Assembly: GCA_037131165.1 (NCBI GenBank)
Contig: JBAXRO010000025.1
Location: 1-24,935, forward strand
Source of the DNA: WLNJ01 sp037131165
Lineage (GTDB): Bacteria; Actinomycetota; Thermoleophilia; Solirubrobacterales; Solirubrobacteraceae
Direction: 5' to 3'
DNA: 24,935 nucleotides
The position numbers and the translations under genes are program-made. The notes beneath the pieces were generated by a model, which ran no database searches, was not told where the DNA came from, and was given only the letters and a program-made list of their open reading frames with translations. This document shows, one piece after another, positions 15,127 to 22,107 of the stretch (positions are counted from its first letter, which is position 1; every line of letters starts with the position of its first letter).

Positions 15127-15944
15127 TCCGCGACTGCCTCGGCCACTCGCCGGATCACGATCAGGCAGACGACCTGGAGGACAAGAGCGCAGCCTGCGAT
15201 CGAGAGCGTCAGCGGGCTCGAGGCGATGGTCGCGACCGAACCGGGACGCAAGACCTCACAACCGACGCCGACGACCAGCGGCAGACAGCAGACGAGGTTC
15301 GCGGTGAACCGCGCCTGCGCAGTCGCGCCGCGTGCCTCGTCCTTCGCCTTCGCTGTCTCGTCCAGCTCGCGGCCGACCGCCCTCAGCGCCGATGCGAGGT
15401 CTCCGCCGCACCTCCTGCGGAGGGAGATCGCCGCCGTCACCTCCGCCCAAGTCGCCTCGCGATCGGACCCGGCGAGGATCCCGAGTGCGGAGTCGAGATC
15501 GGCGCCGCCGACCCGGGCCGCAGCAAACCGGGCGAAGGCCAATCCCGATTGCGTGCGGCCGACCCCGGCAGCAGCCTGTTCGAGCGACGCCCCGGCCGCC
15601 ATCGAATCGGCTACGGCGATCAACGCTGCGGGCAGGCTCCGCTCGACGTCGCCAACGGCGCGCCTGAGCAGACTCGCCCTGCCCACCATCAACCCGAACG
15701 GGACGACCGGGGTGAGCGTCAACGCCGCGCCCGGGGAGGCCACCACCGCGATCGCGAGAGCCGCCACGAGCGTCGGCAGCAGGTCCGATCGCCTCAGCCC
15801 GGGAGCACCGCGCCGGTCGAGTGAGGACTTGACGGCAGGCTCGAGCCACTCCAACCATCCGGCCCGATCGAATGCCTCGAGCGCCGCGGCAAGGGCTGGC
15901 ACGGCGACCGCCCCCGACGCAAAGCCGCAGAGACCGGCGTTCAC
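15123..15944 (-). CDS. tadB: TadB-like type II secretion F domain membrane protein
   Basis: Second platform protein of the Tad machine. From GTG 15944 it has 273 residues: an N-terminal hydrophobic stretch (about 5-22), a membrane pair at about 55-90, the T2SSF domain (about 104-230) with LPAALIAVADSMAAG at 104-118, and C-terminal hydrophobic helices (about 213-265). GTG 15944 overlaps the tadA stop as GTGA, the same junction used through this operon. A longer frame to 16100 would add 52 Arg/Gly-rich residues encoded inside tadA and is rejected. It directly precedes tadC, and such pairs of F-domain proteins are a hallmark of Tad loci. Confidence 0.85.
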   Translation of the reverse strand: MNAGLCGFASGAVAVPALAAALEAFDRAGWLEWLEPAVKSSLDRRGAPGLRRSDLLPTLVAALAIAVVASPGAALTLTPVVPFGLMVGRASLLRRAVGDVERSLPAALIAVADSMAAGASLEQAAAGVGRTQSGLAFARFAAARVGGADLDSALGILAGSDREATWAEVTAAISLRRRCGGDLASALRAVGRELDETAKAKDEARGATAQARFTANLVCCLPLVVGVGCEVLRPGSVATIASSPLTLSIAGCALVLQVVCLIVIRRVAEAVAE

Positions 15945-17104
15945 GTGAAGCGCAGCCGCGACCGGGCATCGCCGCTCCCTGCGGCCCGCCAGACCGGCTG
16001 CCCCCCTTCCAGGCGGAAGATCGTGTCCACCGTCAGCCCGTCTCCCCACCCGACGACCGCGGCTGAGCTGACGACCCTCGCCCCTGACGGCAGCCTGCAC
16101 TGCTGGACGACCAGGTCAATCGCGCCGGCGATCCGCTGCGTGACCGCCTCGTGCGGGAGCCCAAGTGCAGCCTGATGGGCGAGGGTCGCCAGCCTCTCGA
16201 GCGCGGCACGGGGAGAGCCGGCGTGCACCGTCGAGAGCGAGCCGGCATGGCCGGTCGCCATCGCATCGAGCATGTCCGCCGCCTCCGGCCCCCTTACCTC
16301 GCCTACCACCAACCGATCGGGCCTCATCCGCAGCGAGTTGCGGACGAGGTCGCGGATCACCACCTCGCCGCCACCACCCGGCCCGGGTGGGCGAGCCTCG
16401 AGCCGCACGACGTGCGGGTGATCCAGCCTCAGCTCGGCGGCATCCTCGATCGTGACCACCCGCTGCGAGGAGGGGATCGCCCTTGCCAGCGCACCGAGGG
16501 TCGTCGTCTTCCCTGAGCCGGTGGCACCGCTGACGAGCAGGTTGAGGCCATCGGCTACCGCACACTCGAGCAGACCTGCGAGCCGACGGTCGAGGGTCCC
16601 GCAAGCAACCAGCCGATCAAGCGAGAAGCCCTCGGGCTGGAACCGCCTGATCGTGAGCGTTGGCCCGTCAACGGCGAGCGGCGGAAGCGCGACATTGACC
16701 CTCGAGCCGTCGGCCAGCCTCGCGTCGACCAGTGGCATCAGGTCGTCTGCCCGCCTGCCCGTCGGCGCAAGGACCCGGTCTATCGCGTCCCTCAGTGCCT
16801 CCGGCGAATCGAACCGGGCATCCACCCTCTCGATCCTCCCGGCGCGCTCCACCCAGACCTCATCCGGGCGGTTCACCATCACCTCGTCGACGGTCGGGTC
16901 GGCGAGCAGCGACTCGAGCGGACCGAGGCCCGCAGCGTCCGCGACGAGGCTCTCGACAACGGACTCGAGGTCGTCGACGGTCAGCATGGCCGAGAAGGGA
17001 GCGACAGCCCGCAGCGCAGCCTCGCGGGCATCGAGCCCGTTCTCGGCTGCCTCGGCAACCATCAGCGGGCGAAGCGAAGCGATCATCCGCGACCTCCGGT
17101 TCAC
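15941..17104 (-). CDS. tadA: TadA/CpaF-family secretion ATPase
   Basis: Cytoplasmic hexameric ATPase of the VirB11/TadA group that powers assembly (and in some systems retraction) of Tad pili. The protein has 387 residues. An N-terminal domain (about 1-150) precedes the motor core: Walker A GATGSGKT (193-200), Asp box IEDAAEL (219-225), Walker B LVVGEVRG (265-272) and His box GHAGSLSTVHA (285-295). All ATPase motifs are intact. The VNRPDEVWVERAGR segment (77-90) is typical of CpaF proteins. The start is GTG 17104, overlapping the upstream cpaB-like stop as GTGA; ATG at codon 7 is an alternative. It lies between a CpaB-like gene and tadB-tadC, which fixes the Tad assignment. Confidence 0.92.
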   Translation of the reverse strand: MNRRSRMIASLRPLMVAEAAENGLDAREAALRAVAPFSAMLTVDDLESVVESLVADAAGLGPLESLLADPTVDEVMVNRPDEVWVERAGRIERVDARFDSPEALRDAIDRVLAPTGRRADDLMPLVDARLADGSRVNVALPPLAVDGPTLTIRRFQPEGFSLDRLVACGTLDRRLAGLLECAVADGLNLLVSGATGSGKTTTLGALARAIPSSQRVVTIEDAAELRLDHPHVVRLEARPPGPGGGGEVVIRDLVRNSLRMRPDRLVVGEVRGPEAADMLDAMATGHAGSLSTVHAGSPRAALERLATLAHQAALGLPHEAVTQRIAGAIDLVVQQCRLPSGARVVSSAAVVGWGDGLTVDTIFRLEGGQPVWRAAGSGDARSRLRFT

Positions 17105-17724
17105 CCGTCGCCTCCGATCGGAAGCAGCCTGATCTCCGCCGCGGCGCCACCAGCCTCCGCGAGCCTGAGAGCCCCGGGGATCTTCGTCTTCAAGTCGGCC
17201 TCGACCCTGTGGCCACCACCGTCGTCGACCCCCGACGAAGGCGATCTGACGCCGAGCACCTCAACCGCCCTCAATGCGAGGACGGGCGCCGATCCGGTCC
17301 GGGCGATCACCACGTCGACCCGCATCCCCGGGCGCATCGAGTCCGGAGGGGCGAACGCGATCACCGTCGCAACCCTCTCGTCCGCAGCCAGGCCCGACGC
17401 CCGGTCGGACCCAGGGTCGCGCCAGGCACCGGTGGAGATGTAAGCGCCCTCCGGGATACCGACGGTCGCGACCATCCCGTAGGCCTGATCGACTCTGTTG
17501 AGGATCCCAGCCGGGACCCAGCGCCTCGGCACCTGCCTGATCGCCAGCGAACCGGAGCCGATCCTCGACCCGGCAGCGATCGCACGCGAGGCGACGAGTA
17601 CGGGGACCGGATCGCCGACCTGAGCCCGCATCGCCCGCTCGCGATCGCTGATCCCCGACGCTGCCGCACCACCCAGCAGCAGGCTCAGCGCCCCCAATGC
17701 CATTGCCCGGCGCGCAGGGGTCAC
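17101..17724 (-). CDS. cpaB: SAF-domain protein, CpaB/RcpC-like pilus assembly factor
   Basis: Probably an exported, membrane-anchored assembly factor of the Tad machine. It has 207 residues with an N-terminal hydrophobic segment (about 8-25) after a short basic start. A SAF domain follows (about 38-100): VPVLVASRAIAAGSRI, then the RQVPRRWVPAGIL stretch near 63-75. A second beta-rich part (about 112-160) contains the RPGMRVDVVI motif, and the C-terminus is short. It is shorter than most CpaB proteins. The start is GTG 17724, overlapping the histidine kinase stop as GTGA. SAF domains also occur in flagellar and sugar-acid proteins; the neighbouring tadA makes CpaB the best reading. The symbol is by family and context. 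Confidence 0.8.
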   Translation of the reverse strand: MTPARRAMALGALSLLLGGAAASGISDRERAMRAQVGDPVPVLVASRAIAAGSRIGSGSLAIRQVPRRWVPAGILNRVDQAYGMVATVGIPEGAYISTGAWRDPGSDRASGLAADERVATVIAFAPPDSMRPGMRVDVVIARTGSAPVLALRAVEVLGVRSPSSGVDDGGGHRVEADLKTKIPGALRLAEAGGAAAEIRLLPIGGDG

Positions 17725-18389
17725 CGGGCGTCTGCCAGCGGCAGCTCGATGGCCGTTCCTCTGTCGGCGACAAGCCTCCCGCCCGAGCGCCTGACCGAAC
17801 CGTTCGCGATCCTCAGTCCGCGTCCCCGGCCTGGCCCCGACCGCCTCGGGCCGGCCCCGCCGGGCCCCGGACCGTCATCGGTCACCTCGATCCGGCAGCG
17901 ACCGTCGGCCCTCGTCACGGCGAGTCGAACTGTCCCCGCCCCGTGCTCGAGCGAGTTCGCGACCAGATTGGTGATCGCCTGACCAATCCGCACCCGATCG
18001 GCCTTGACCGGCGCGCTGTGGAGGGTCGACACGGCGACCGACCGTCCCTGAGCCTCTGCCGAGTTGGACCACACACGAGCGATCTCGGAGACGAGCGTGG
18101 CCGGGTCGAACGCCTCCCCTCCTTGCTGCGGCCTGCCGTCGGCGATGAGTCTGAGGTCCTCCAGGGCACTCCCGGCCCGCTCCGCCTCCCCGTCGAGTGC
18201 TCCCGGGTCGACGGGTCGCTCGCCGCCGAGCGTCGCAATCCCGAGTCGCAGAGCCGCGAGCGGCCTGGCCAGTTCGTGGGCGGCATCAAGAATCGCCGCT
18301 TTGGTCCTCAGTGCCCTTCGGGTCTGGATCGCCACCAGTGCAGCGAGCAGGCCAGACACCGCCCACGAACAGAGCTCGACCATGGTCAT
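17721..18389 (-). CDS. Short membrane-linked sensor histidine kinase
   Basis: Predicted kinase partner of the adjacent response regulator. It has only 222 residues. One N-terminal hydrophobic segment (about 7-21) leads straight into a HisKA-like helix with the phospho-acceptor H38 in DAAHELARPLAALRL. The HATPase domain has an N box NLVANSLEHG (141-150), a G1 box DDGPGPGG (171-178) and a G2-like GRGRGLRIA (187-195). There is no extracytoplasmic sensor, HAMP or PAS domain, so the signal may come through the membrane segment or a partner protein. It sits between the regulator (ATGA overlap at 18386-18389) and cpaB (GTGA overlap), so its expression is tied to the Tad genes. Confidence 0.85.
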   Translation of the reverse strand: MTMVELCSWAVSGLLAALVAIQTRRALRTKAAILDAAHELARPLAALRLGIATLGGERPVDPGALDGEAERAGSALEDLRLIADGRPQQGGEAFDPATLVSEIARVWSNSAEAQGRSVAVSTLHSAPVKADRVRIGQAITNLVANSLEHGAGTVRLAVTRADGRCRIEVTDDGPGPGGAGPRRSGPGRGRGLRIANGSVRRSGGRLVADRGTAIELPLADAR

Positions 18390-19108
18390 TCCGGAACCGG
18401 TCCGTCAACGAGCCGGTAGCCGACGCCCCACACGTTGATCACCAGCCGATCGCCCTCCACCCCAAGCTTCTGGCGCAGGCGGCACGCATGGGAATCGAGG
18501 GTCCTCGTCGACCCGAGCGAGCGGAAGCCCCACACGTCCCTGAGCAGCTCTTCCTTGGTGAATACCCTTGTCGGCTCCGACGAGAGCGCCCGAAGCAGGG
18601 CAAACTCCTTCTGCGAGAGTTCGACCCGATTGCCCCTCAGCAGGACCTCGCGCGACAGCGGGTCGATCTCGAGCGGTCCGATCCTCGTCCTCCCCGAGCG
18701 GTGTCGGTGGTTGGAGCGGCGCAACAGGGCCGCGACTCTCGCCCTCAGCTCCGGGTAGGAGAACGGCTTGACGAGGTAGTCGTCGGCACCGTGTTCGAAC
18801 CCACGGAGCCTGTCGAGTTCCGAACCCCGTCCGGTCACGACCAGCATCGGCACGTTCGGGTCGATCCTGCTTGCGATCCCGTCGCTCGCCCTGACCTCAC
18901 GGACCACGTCGAGGCCGTCCATGTCGGGTAGCCCGAGGTCGAGGACGGCCAAGTCCGGGAACTTGGACTCCATCAACCGCAGGGCGTGCCGAGCGCAATC
19001 GGCAACCAGCAGTTCGTAGCCGTCGGCGGTGAGGTTGTCTGCGAGGAATGTGCGCGTTGCGTCGTCGTCCTCTGCAACCAGGATGGTGAACTTCTCTTGT
19101 TCTGTCAT
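18386..19108 (-). CDS. OmpR/PhoB-family response regulator
   Basis: Two-component transcription regulator of 240 residues. The receiver domain (about 7-128) has the acidic pair AEDDD (12-16), the phospho-acceptor D57 in VLDLGLPDMDG (55-65), T92 and K114 in YLVKPFS. The C-terminal winged-helix DNA-binding domain (about 142-235) includes LSQKEFALLRAL (164-175) and ends with the typical VWGVGYRL (226-233). ATG 19108 (MTEQEKFTILVAED) is chosen by alignment of the receiver start; an upstream ATG at 19213 would add 35 residues of Arg/Trp-rich sequence. There is no clear Shine-Dalgarno. It is the first gene of the operon continuing into the kinase, cpaB and tad genes, so these are its likely targets. 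Confidence 0.94.
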   Translation of the reverse strand: MTEQEKFTILVAEDDDATRTFLADNLTADGYELLVADCARHALRLMESKFPDLAVLDLGLPDMDGLDVVREVRASDGIASRIDPNVPMLVVTGRGSELDRLRGFEHGADDYLVKPFSYPELRARVAALLRRSNHRHRSGRTRIGPLEIDPLSREVLLRGNRVELSQKEFALLRALSSEPTRVFTKEELLRDVWGFRSLGSTRTLDSHACRLRQKLGVEGDRLVINVWGVGYRLVDGPVPE

Positions 19109-19344
19109 GCACTGTCTAGTCAGAGCGGGATCCCGATTCGCCCCCCTGCTGCAATGGCGAAGCCATCCGCGGGGCAGCCGTTCCCACAGGCCTCGCCGCG
19201 TCCCGACGAGCATTAGTTTTCGGTCATGTCCAGGCGGTGCAAGGCACCGTTCAGCCGACCGGAGCGGGAAGGAATCCGGCTTAGGATCCCGACGGTCTGC
19301 CGCCCGGGGCCACGAGCCCCGGTTCGAGGCCGGACACCGATCAG
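19109..19344. other. Divergent intergenic region between the response regulator and the plus-strand gene
   Basis: This 236-nt gap must hold promoters in both directions. On the plus strand a TAGGAT (19282-19287) fits the loose actinobacterial -10, but I see no convincing -35 at 17-18 nt. No obvious direct repeats for the response regulator could be picked out by eye. A perfect 7-bp hairpin lies at 19304-19322. In the frame of the plus-strand gene there is a stop (TAG at 19282-19284) and no earlier start codon. Confidence 0.5.
19304..19322 (+). promoter_or_regulatory. Leader hairpin before the unknown plus-strand gene
   Basis: CCGGGGC (19304-19310), loop CACGA, GCCCCGG (19316-19322): a perfect 7-bp GC stem ending 22 nt before the ATG at 19345. 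It has no T tract. It could be an attenuator-like or translation-controlling structure in the leader, or chance in GC-rich DNA. Confidence 0.4.
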
Positions 19345-19815
19345 ATGACTCCCGACCGCGGCGACTACGACTCAGGTGACGACTTCGTACTCGAGTACGG
19401 GGACCTCCGCTTCACCTTCAACGAGCGGGACTTCGAGGAGCGATGCGAGCAGGCCGCAGCGAGGCTCGGCTTCGTCGAATCGGGTCTCTCCCACAACGAA
19501 CGCGAGGATCTCGTCAACCTCGTCGTCAATGGCGACGTGGATAGCCCGGCATCGGCACTCGGTGACCATGTCAACGAGTGCTGGCACGAGCTGAGCGGCC
19601 CGGGAGACCGTTCACTGGTTCACTGGCTTCGCCGCCTCGTCTTCCGCGGCGCTTGGCTCGACCAGAGGGTCAAGGAGGGCGAGCTGGACATCCGCTGGGA
19701 TTCCGAGTTCGGCGGCTTCAGGTACGTCCAGCCTCAGCGCGGTGGCGAGCCGATCGAGCTGCAACGCGAGCCCTCGTGGGGCCGCGTCGTCTACGTGCCG
19801 CGCGAGCTGCGCTGA
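19345..19815 (+). CDS. Hypothetical acidic protein of unknown family
   Basis: I do not recognise this 156-residue protein. It is acidic and soluble, with no signal peptide or membrane segment. The N-terminal 30 residues are rich in Asp, Glu, Tyr and Phe. A probably helical middle part (about 28-105) contains NEREDLVNLVVNGDVDS and WLRRLVFRGAWLDQRV. A beta-looking C-terminus (about 112-156) has WDSEFGGFRYVQP and WGRVVYVPRELR. ATG 19345 is the first possible start after an in-frame stop; no clear Shine-Dalgarno is seen, so it may be weakly or leaderlessly translated. It is the only plus-strand gene here, divergent from the two-component/Tad operon and convergent with the Rho-like gene. Codon use (strong G/C third positions) supports a real gene. 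Confidence 0.75.
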   Translation: MTPDRGDYDSGDDFVLEYGDLRFTFNERDFEERCEQAAARLGFVESGLSHNEREDLVNLVVNGDVDSPASALGDHVNECWHELSGPGDRSLVHWLRRLVFRGAWLDQRVKEGELDIRWDSEFGGFRYVQPQRGGEPIELQREPSWGRVVYVPRELR

Positions 19816-19822
19816 ACCGCCG

Positions 19823-19842
19823 GGGGCGCCCCGAGGCGCCCC
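19823..19842. terminator. GC-rich hairpin between convergent genes
   Basis: GGGGCGCC (19823-19830), loop CCGA, GGCGCCCC (19835-19842): a perfect 8-bp stem lying 8 nt after the plus-strand stop and 13 nt after the stop of the converging minus-strand gene. There is no T run on either side. Hairpins of this kind without a U tract are common at actinobacterial gene ends, so a bidirectional terminator is likely. Confidence 0.65.
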
Positions 19843-19854
19843 GGGCAGACAGAC

Positions 19855-21087
19855 TCAGCGCTCCTTCTTGACGGCGTCCGCGTGAGCCTTGCGGCTCGCC
19901 TTGAGCGAACGCGCGTCGAGCAGCAGCTCCGGCTTCAGGGTGGAGCTGGAACGAACCCTGACCGACGGGAACTTCCCGGCCGCCGCTCGAGCCTGATCGA
20001 ACCCCACGACTGTGGTCTCGCCTCCGAGAGGAGCCGATGCGACAGCGACCACGGTCAGCGAGCCGCCTCCGGGGGTGCAGCCCGCAGCTGCGAGCGTCTT
20101 GCGCACGGCTGCGCCGGGCAGGTCGTCGACCGAATCGACGACAAGTGCCGCGTTGCCGTTCTTGCCCGCTGCGCGCTTGGCCTTCTCAAGGACCCGCTCG
20201 ACTGCCTTGGCCCGACCGTCGGGAGACGAGTCAAGGCTCTCCACTGCTGCAGGCTCCAACGCGGCCCAGTCACCGGCCTCCTCGGCGCGCACGCCACTGA
20301 GAACAGTGAATACCTCGACACCGGCCGAGCGGAGGGCTGATGCGATCCCACGGGCGGCAGTGCTCTTGCCCGAGTGAGGGCCGCCGTGGAGGACGACCCG
20401 CGAGCCCTTGCCGATCGGCGCGACACGATCGATCAGGGAGAGAGTCTCGTCGCCCGACAGCGCGACACGCTCGGTCGGAAGCGAAGGGGCCGCCTTCGCA
20501 GCTGCCTTCTCTCGCCTCGGCGACTCCTTGCCGGGGACGGGAGGCGTGACCTCGTCGGCGCTCTTGCCGTTGATCGTCTCGACGCGCACCAGCGACGGGT
20601 GCTTCTCCGAACGCCTCGCTGCGCGCGTCGGTCCGCCGATCACGTCCCCCTCGCTGAGCTCGAGGCGACGGATCTGGGCAGCCGACACGTAGACCTCGTC
20701 GCCGCCGCCCTTGGGAGCAATGAAGCCCGATCCGGATGACTGGATGCTGAGGGTGCCTTCGACCGGCTCGGACGACTCGGCAGCAGCCCTGCCACCCGAG
20801 CGTTCACGGCTGCGCGGCTCACGGGAGCGCTGCTCGCGCTCGCCGCCACGAGGCTCGCGCTGGCGACTGCGGGGTTCACGCTCCCTTGAGCGTGAACGCG
20901 GCGCGGGGCGCTCAGCGGGGTCGGCAGCGTCCTCGGAAGGGCTCCCTCCCCCTTGGGTTTCGAGCAGGCGATCGACGAGGTCGGCCTTGCGCAGGCGGCG
21001 GTAGCCATCCACCCCCAGGTCTGCGGCGATCTCGTGAAGGTCGGCGAGCGGACTGGCCTCGAGGGCCTCGCGGTTGAGTACTGACAT
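19855..21087 (-). CDS. Divergent Rho-like transcription termination factor
   Basis: Rho-family protein of 410 residues with an eroded motor. Order of parts: Rho N-terminal helical domain (about 4-44), an Arg/Ser/Glu/Pro-rich linker with repeated REPRSR-type units (about 60-100), the cold-shock-like primary RNA-binding domain (about 108-176, with DEVYVSAAQIRRLELSEGD), then an ATPase-like core opening APIGKGSR (223-230). Walker A is intact (GGPHSGKS, 235-242) and the Walker B Asp is kept (VVDS, 316-319). The DERPEEVT block reads GVRAEEAG, so the catalytic Glu becomes Val. The Q loop and the KGTGNMEL R loop are missing, and the arginine-finger position aligns with Ser in VRSSST. A strong AAGGAG lies 9 nt before ATG 21087. 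It may bind RNA without normal helicase activity. I leave out the symbol rho. Confidence 0.85.
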   Translation of the reverse strand: MSVLNREALEASPLADLHEIAADLGVDGYRRLRKADLVDRLLETQGGGSPSEDAADPAERPAPRSRSREREPRSRQREPRGGEREQRSREPRSRERSGGRAAAESSEPVEGTLSIQSSGSGFIAPKGGGDEVYVSAAQIRRLELSEGDVIGGPTRAARRSEKHPSLVRVETINGKSADEVTPPVPGKESPRREKAAAKAAPSLPTERVALSGDETLSLIDRVAPIGKGSRVVLHGGPHSGKSTAARGIASALRSAGVEVFTVLSGVRAEEAGDWAALEPAAVESLDSSPDGRAKAVERVLEKAKRAAGKNGNAALVVDSVDDLPGAAVRKTLAAAGCTPGGGSLTVVAVASAPLGGETTVVGFDQARAAAGKFPSVRVRSSSTLKPELLLDARSLKASRKAHADAVKKER

Positions 21088-21201
21088 TTGACTTTTCTCC
21101 TTGATCAGTCGGTTGGCGTCCGGGCGCGTGGAACTCAGCGACCGGCGACTTGCAACTTCGACACTACCGTGAGCCCGCCCACCGGCGCGGTGCCGGGGAG
21201 A

Positions 21202-22107
21202 TCAGCTGCCCGGCTCGCGCCTCAGGTTCTCGGCCAGGACGGTGTCGGGCGGCAACTCGATTCGCCCGTCGAGCAGGTCCCTCACCGTCAGGTAGTCGCG
21301 GCATGCTGCGACGTCATGGACCCTGAAGATGTGCCCGCCGTGCTCTGCTCCCCACCCGAGCGCAGCCAGCGTGCCTGCTTCCCTCTGGCGCGGCGGACGG
21401 CCAGTGGCCGCCCCAATGAAGTCCTTTCTCCCGATTGCCAGCAGGACCGGCCTGCCGAGGGCGTGAACCCGCTCGATTCCCCTCAGGACCTCGACCGTCT
21501 GCGAGGGGGTCTTGCCGAAATCCGGTCCCGGATCGGTGATGATCGATTCGAAAGCGACGCCGCGGGATGTGGCGAACTCGATCCTTTCCTCGAGGAAGCC
21601 GACAACATCGTCGAGCATCTTCCCGTCCATGCTGCGGTCGAGCAGCTTCTCCTTCGGTCGCGCACGAGTGTGCATGATCACGAGCGCAGCTCCGCTCTCC
21701 GCGCAGACGTCCGCGAGTTCCGGGTCGCGCAGACCGCTGACGTCATTGACGACCACGGCGCCCGCATCCAGTGCCGCCCGTGCGACGGCTGGCTTGTAGG
21801 TGTCGACCGACACGACTGCGCCGAGATCCCCCGCGACCCGCTCGATCAGCGGCACGACCCGCTCGATCTCCTCGGCCGGATCGACCGGAGGGGCGTTGGT
21901 GACGCCGGACTCACCCCCGATGTCGATCACGTCCGCGCCACCCTCGAGCAACTCCTTCGCGAGCTCTACCCGGTCCTCGAGGGTGCGCCTCTCACCGGCG
22001 TCGGAGAAGGAGTCGGGAGTCGCGTTGACGACCCCCATCAGCCAGGGGCGGACGCCGAGCTCGAGCAGGCGGTCGCGGGCCGGGACGGAGTAGCGGCCGA
22101 CCGGCAT
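21202..22107 (-). CDS. folP: Dihydropteroate synthase family protein
   Basis: TIM-barrel enzyme family that condenses the pterin pyrophosphate with p-aminobenzoate in folate synthesis. The protein has 301 residues. Family motifs are present: MGVVNATPDSFSD (24-36) with N28, VDTYKPAVARAA (101-112), NDVSG (121-125), the DPG at 192-194, RKDFIG (227-232) with K228, and FRVHDV (261-266). Several usually strict positions differ: GESGVTNAP (65-73) for GESTRPG, IMHTRARP (144-151) for the MHMxGxP type, and IGRK (226-228 region) for SRK. ATG 22107 overlaps the glpD stop as TGATG, so it is translationally coupled. A short GC hairpin follows the stop. The activity could be standard or altered. Confidence 0.85.
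   Translation of the reverse strand: MPVGRYSVPARDRLLELGVRPWLMGVVNATPDSFSDAGERRTLEDRVELAKELLEGGADVIDIGGESGVTNAPPVDPAEEIERVVPLIERVAGDLGAVVSVDTYKPAVARAALDAGAVVVNDVSGLRDPELADVCAESGAALVIMHTRARPKEKLLDRSMDGKMLDDVVGFLEERIEFATSRGVAFESIITDPGPDFGKTPSQTVEVLRGIERVHALGRPVLLAIGRKDFIGAATGRPPRQREAGTLAALGWGAEHGGHIFRVHDVAACRDYLTVRDLLDGRIELPPDTVLAENLRREPGS

Noticed and set aside
14230..15948. A 572-codon open frame on the plus strand opposite tadB and tadC.
   Set aside because: It is antisense to two convincing membrane proteins, has low-complexity Arg/Ser/Pro/Ala composition and no recognisable domain. Long antisense frames are expected in DNA this rich in G and C.
15945..16100. A 52-residue N-terminal extension of TadB.
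   Set aside because: It is encoded within tadA, is Arg/Gly-rich, and GTG 15944 gives the same overlap seen at the neighbouring junctions.
19285..19344. A tRNA-like stretch with GGTTCGAG resembling a T loop.
   Set aside because: No matching acceptor stem, D arm or anticodon arm could be built upstream; the visible pairing is a simple 7-bp hairpin.
21088..21201. A promoter or riboswitch between folP and the Rho-like gene.
   Set aside because: The 113-nt gap has a 5-bp GC hairpin near folP and a strong ribosome site near the Rho-like start, but I see no convincing -35/-10 pair or conserved riboswitch core.
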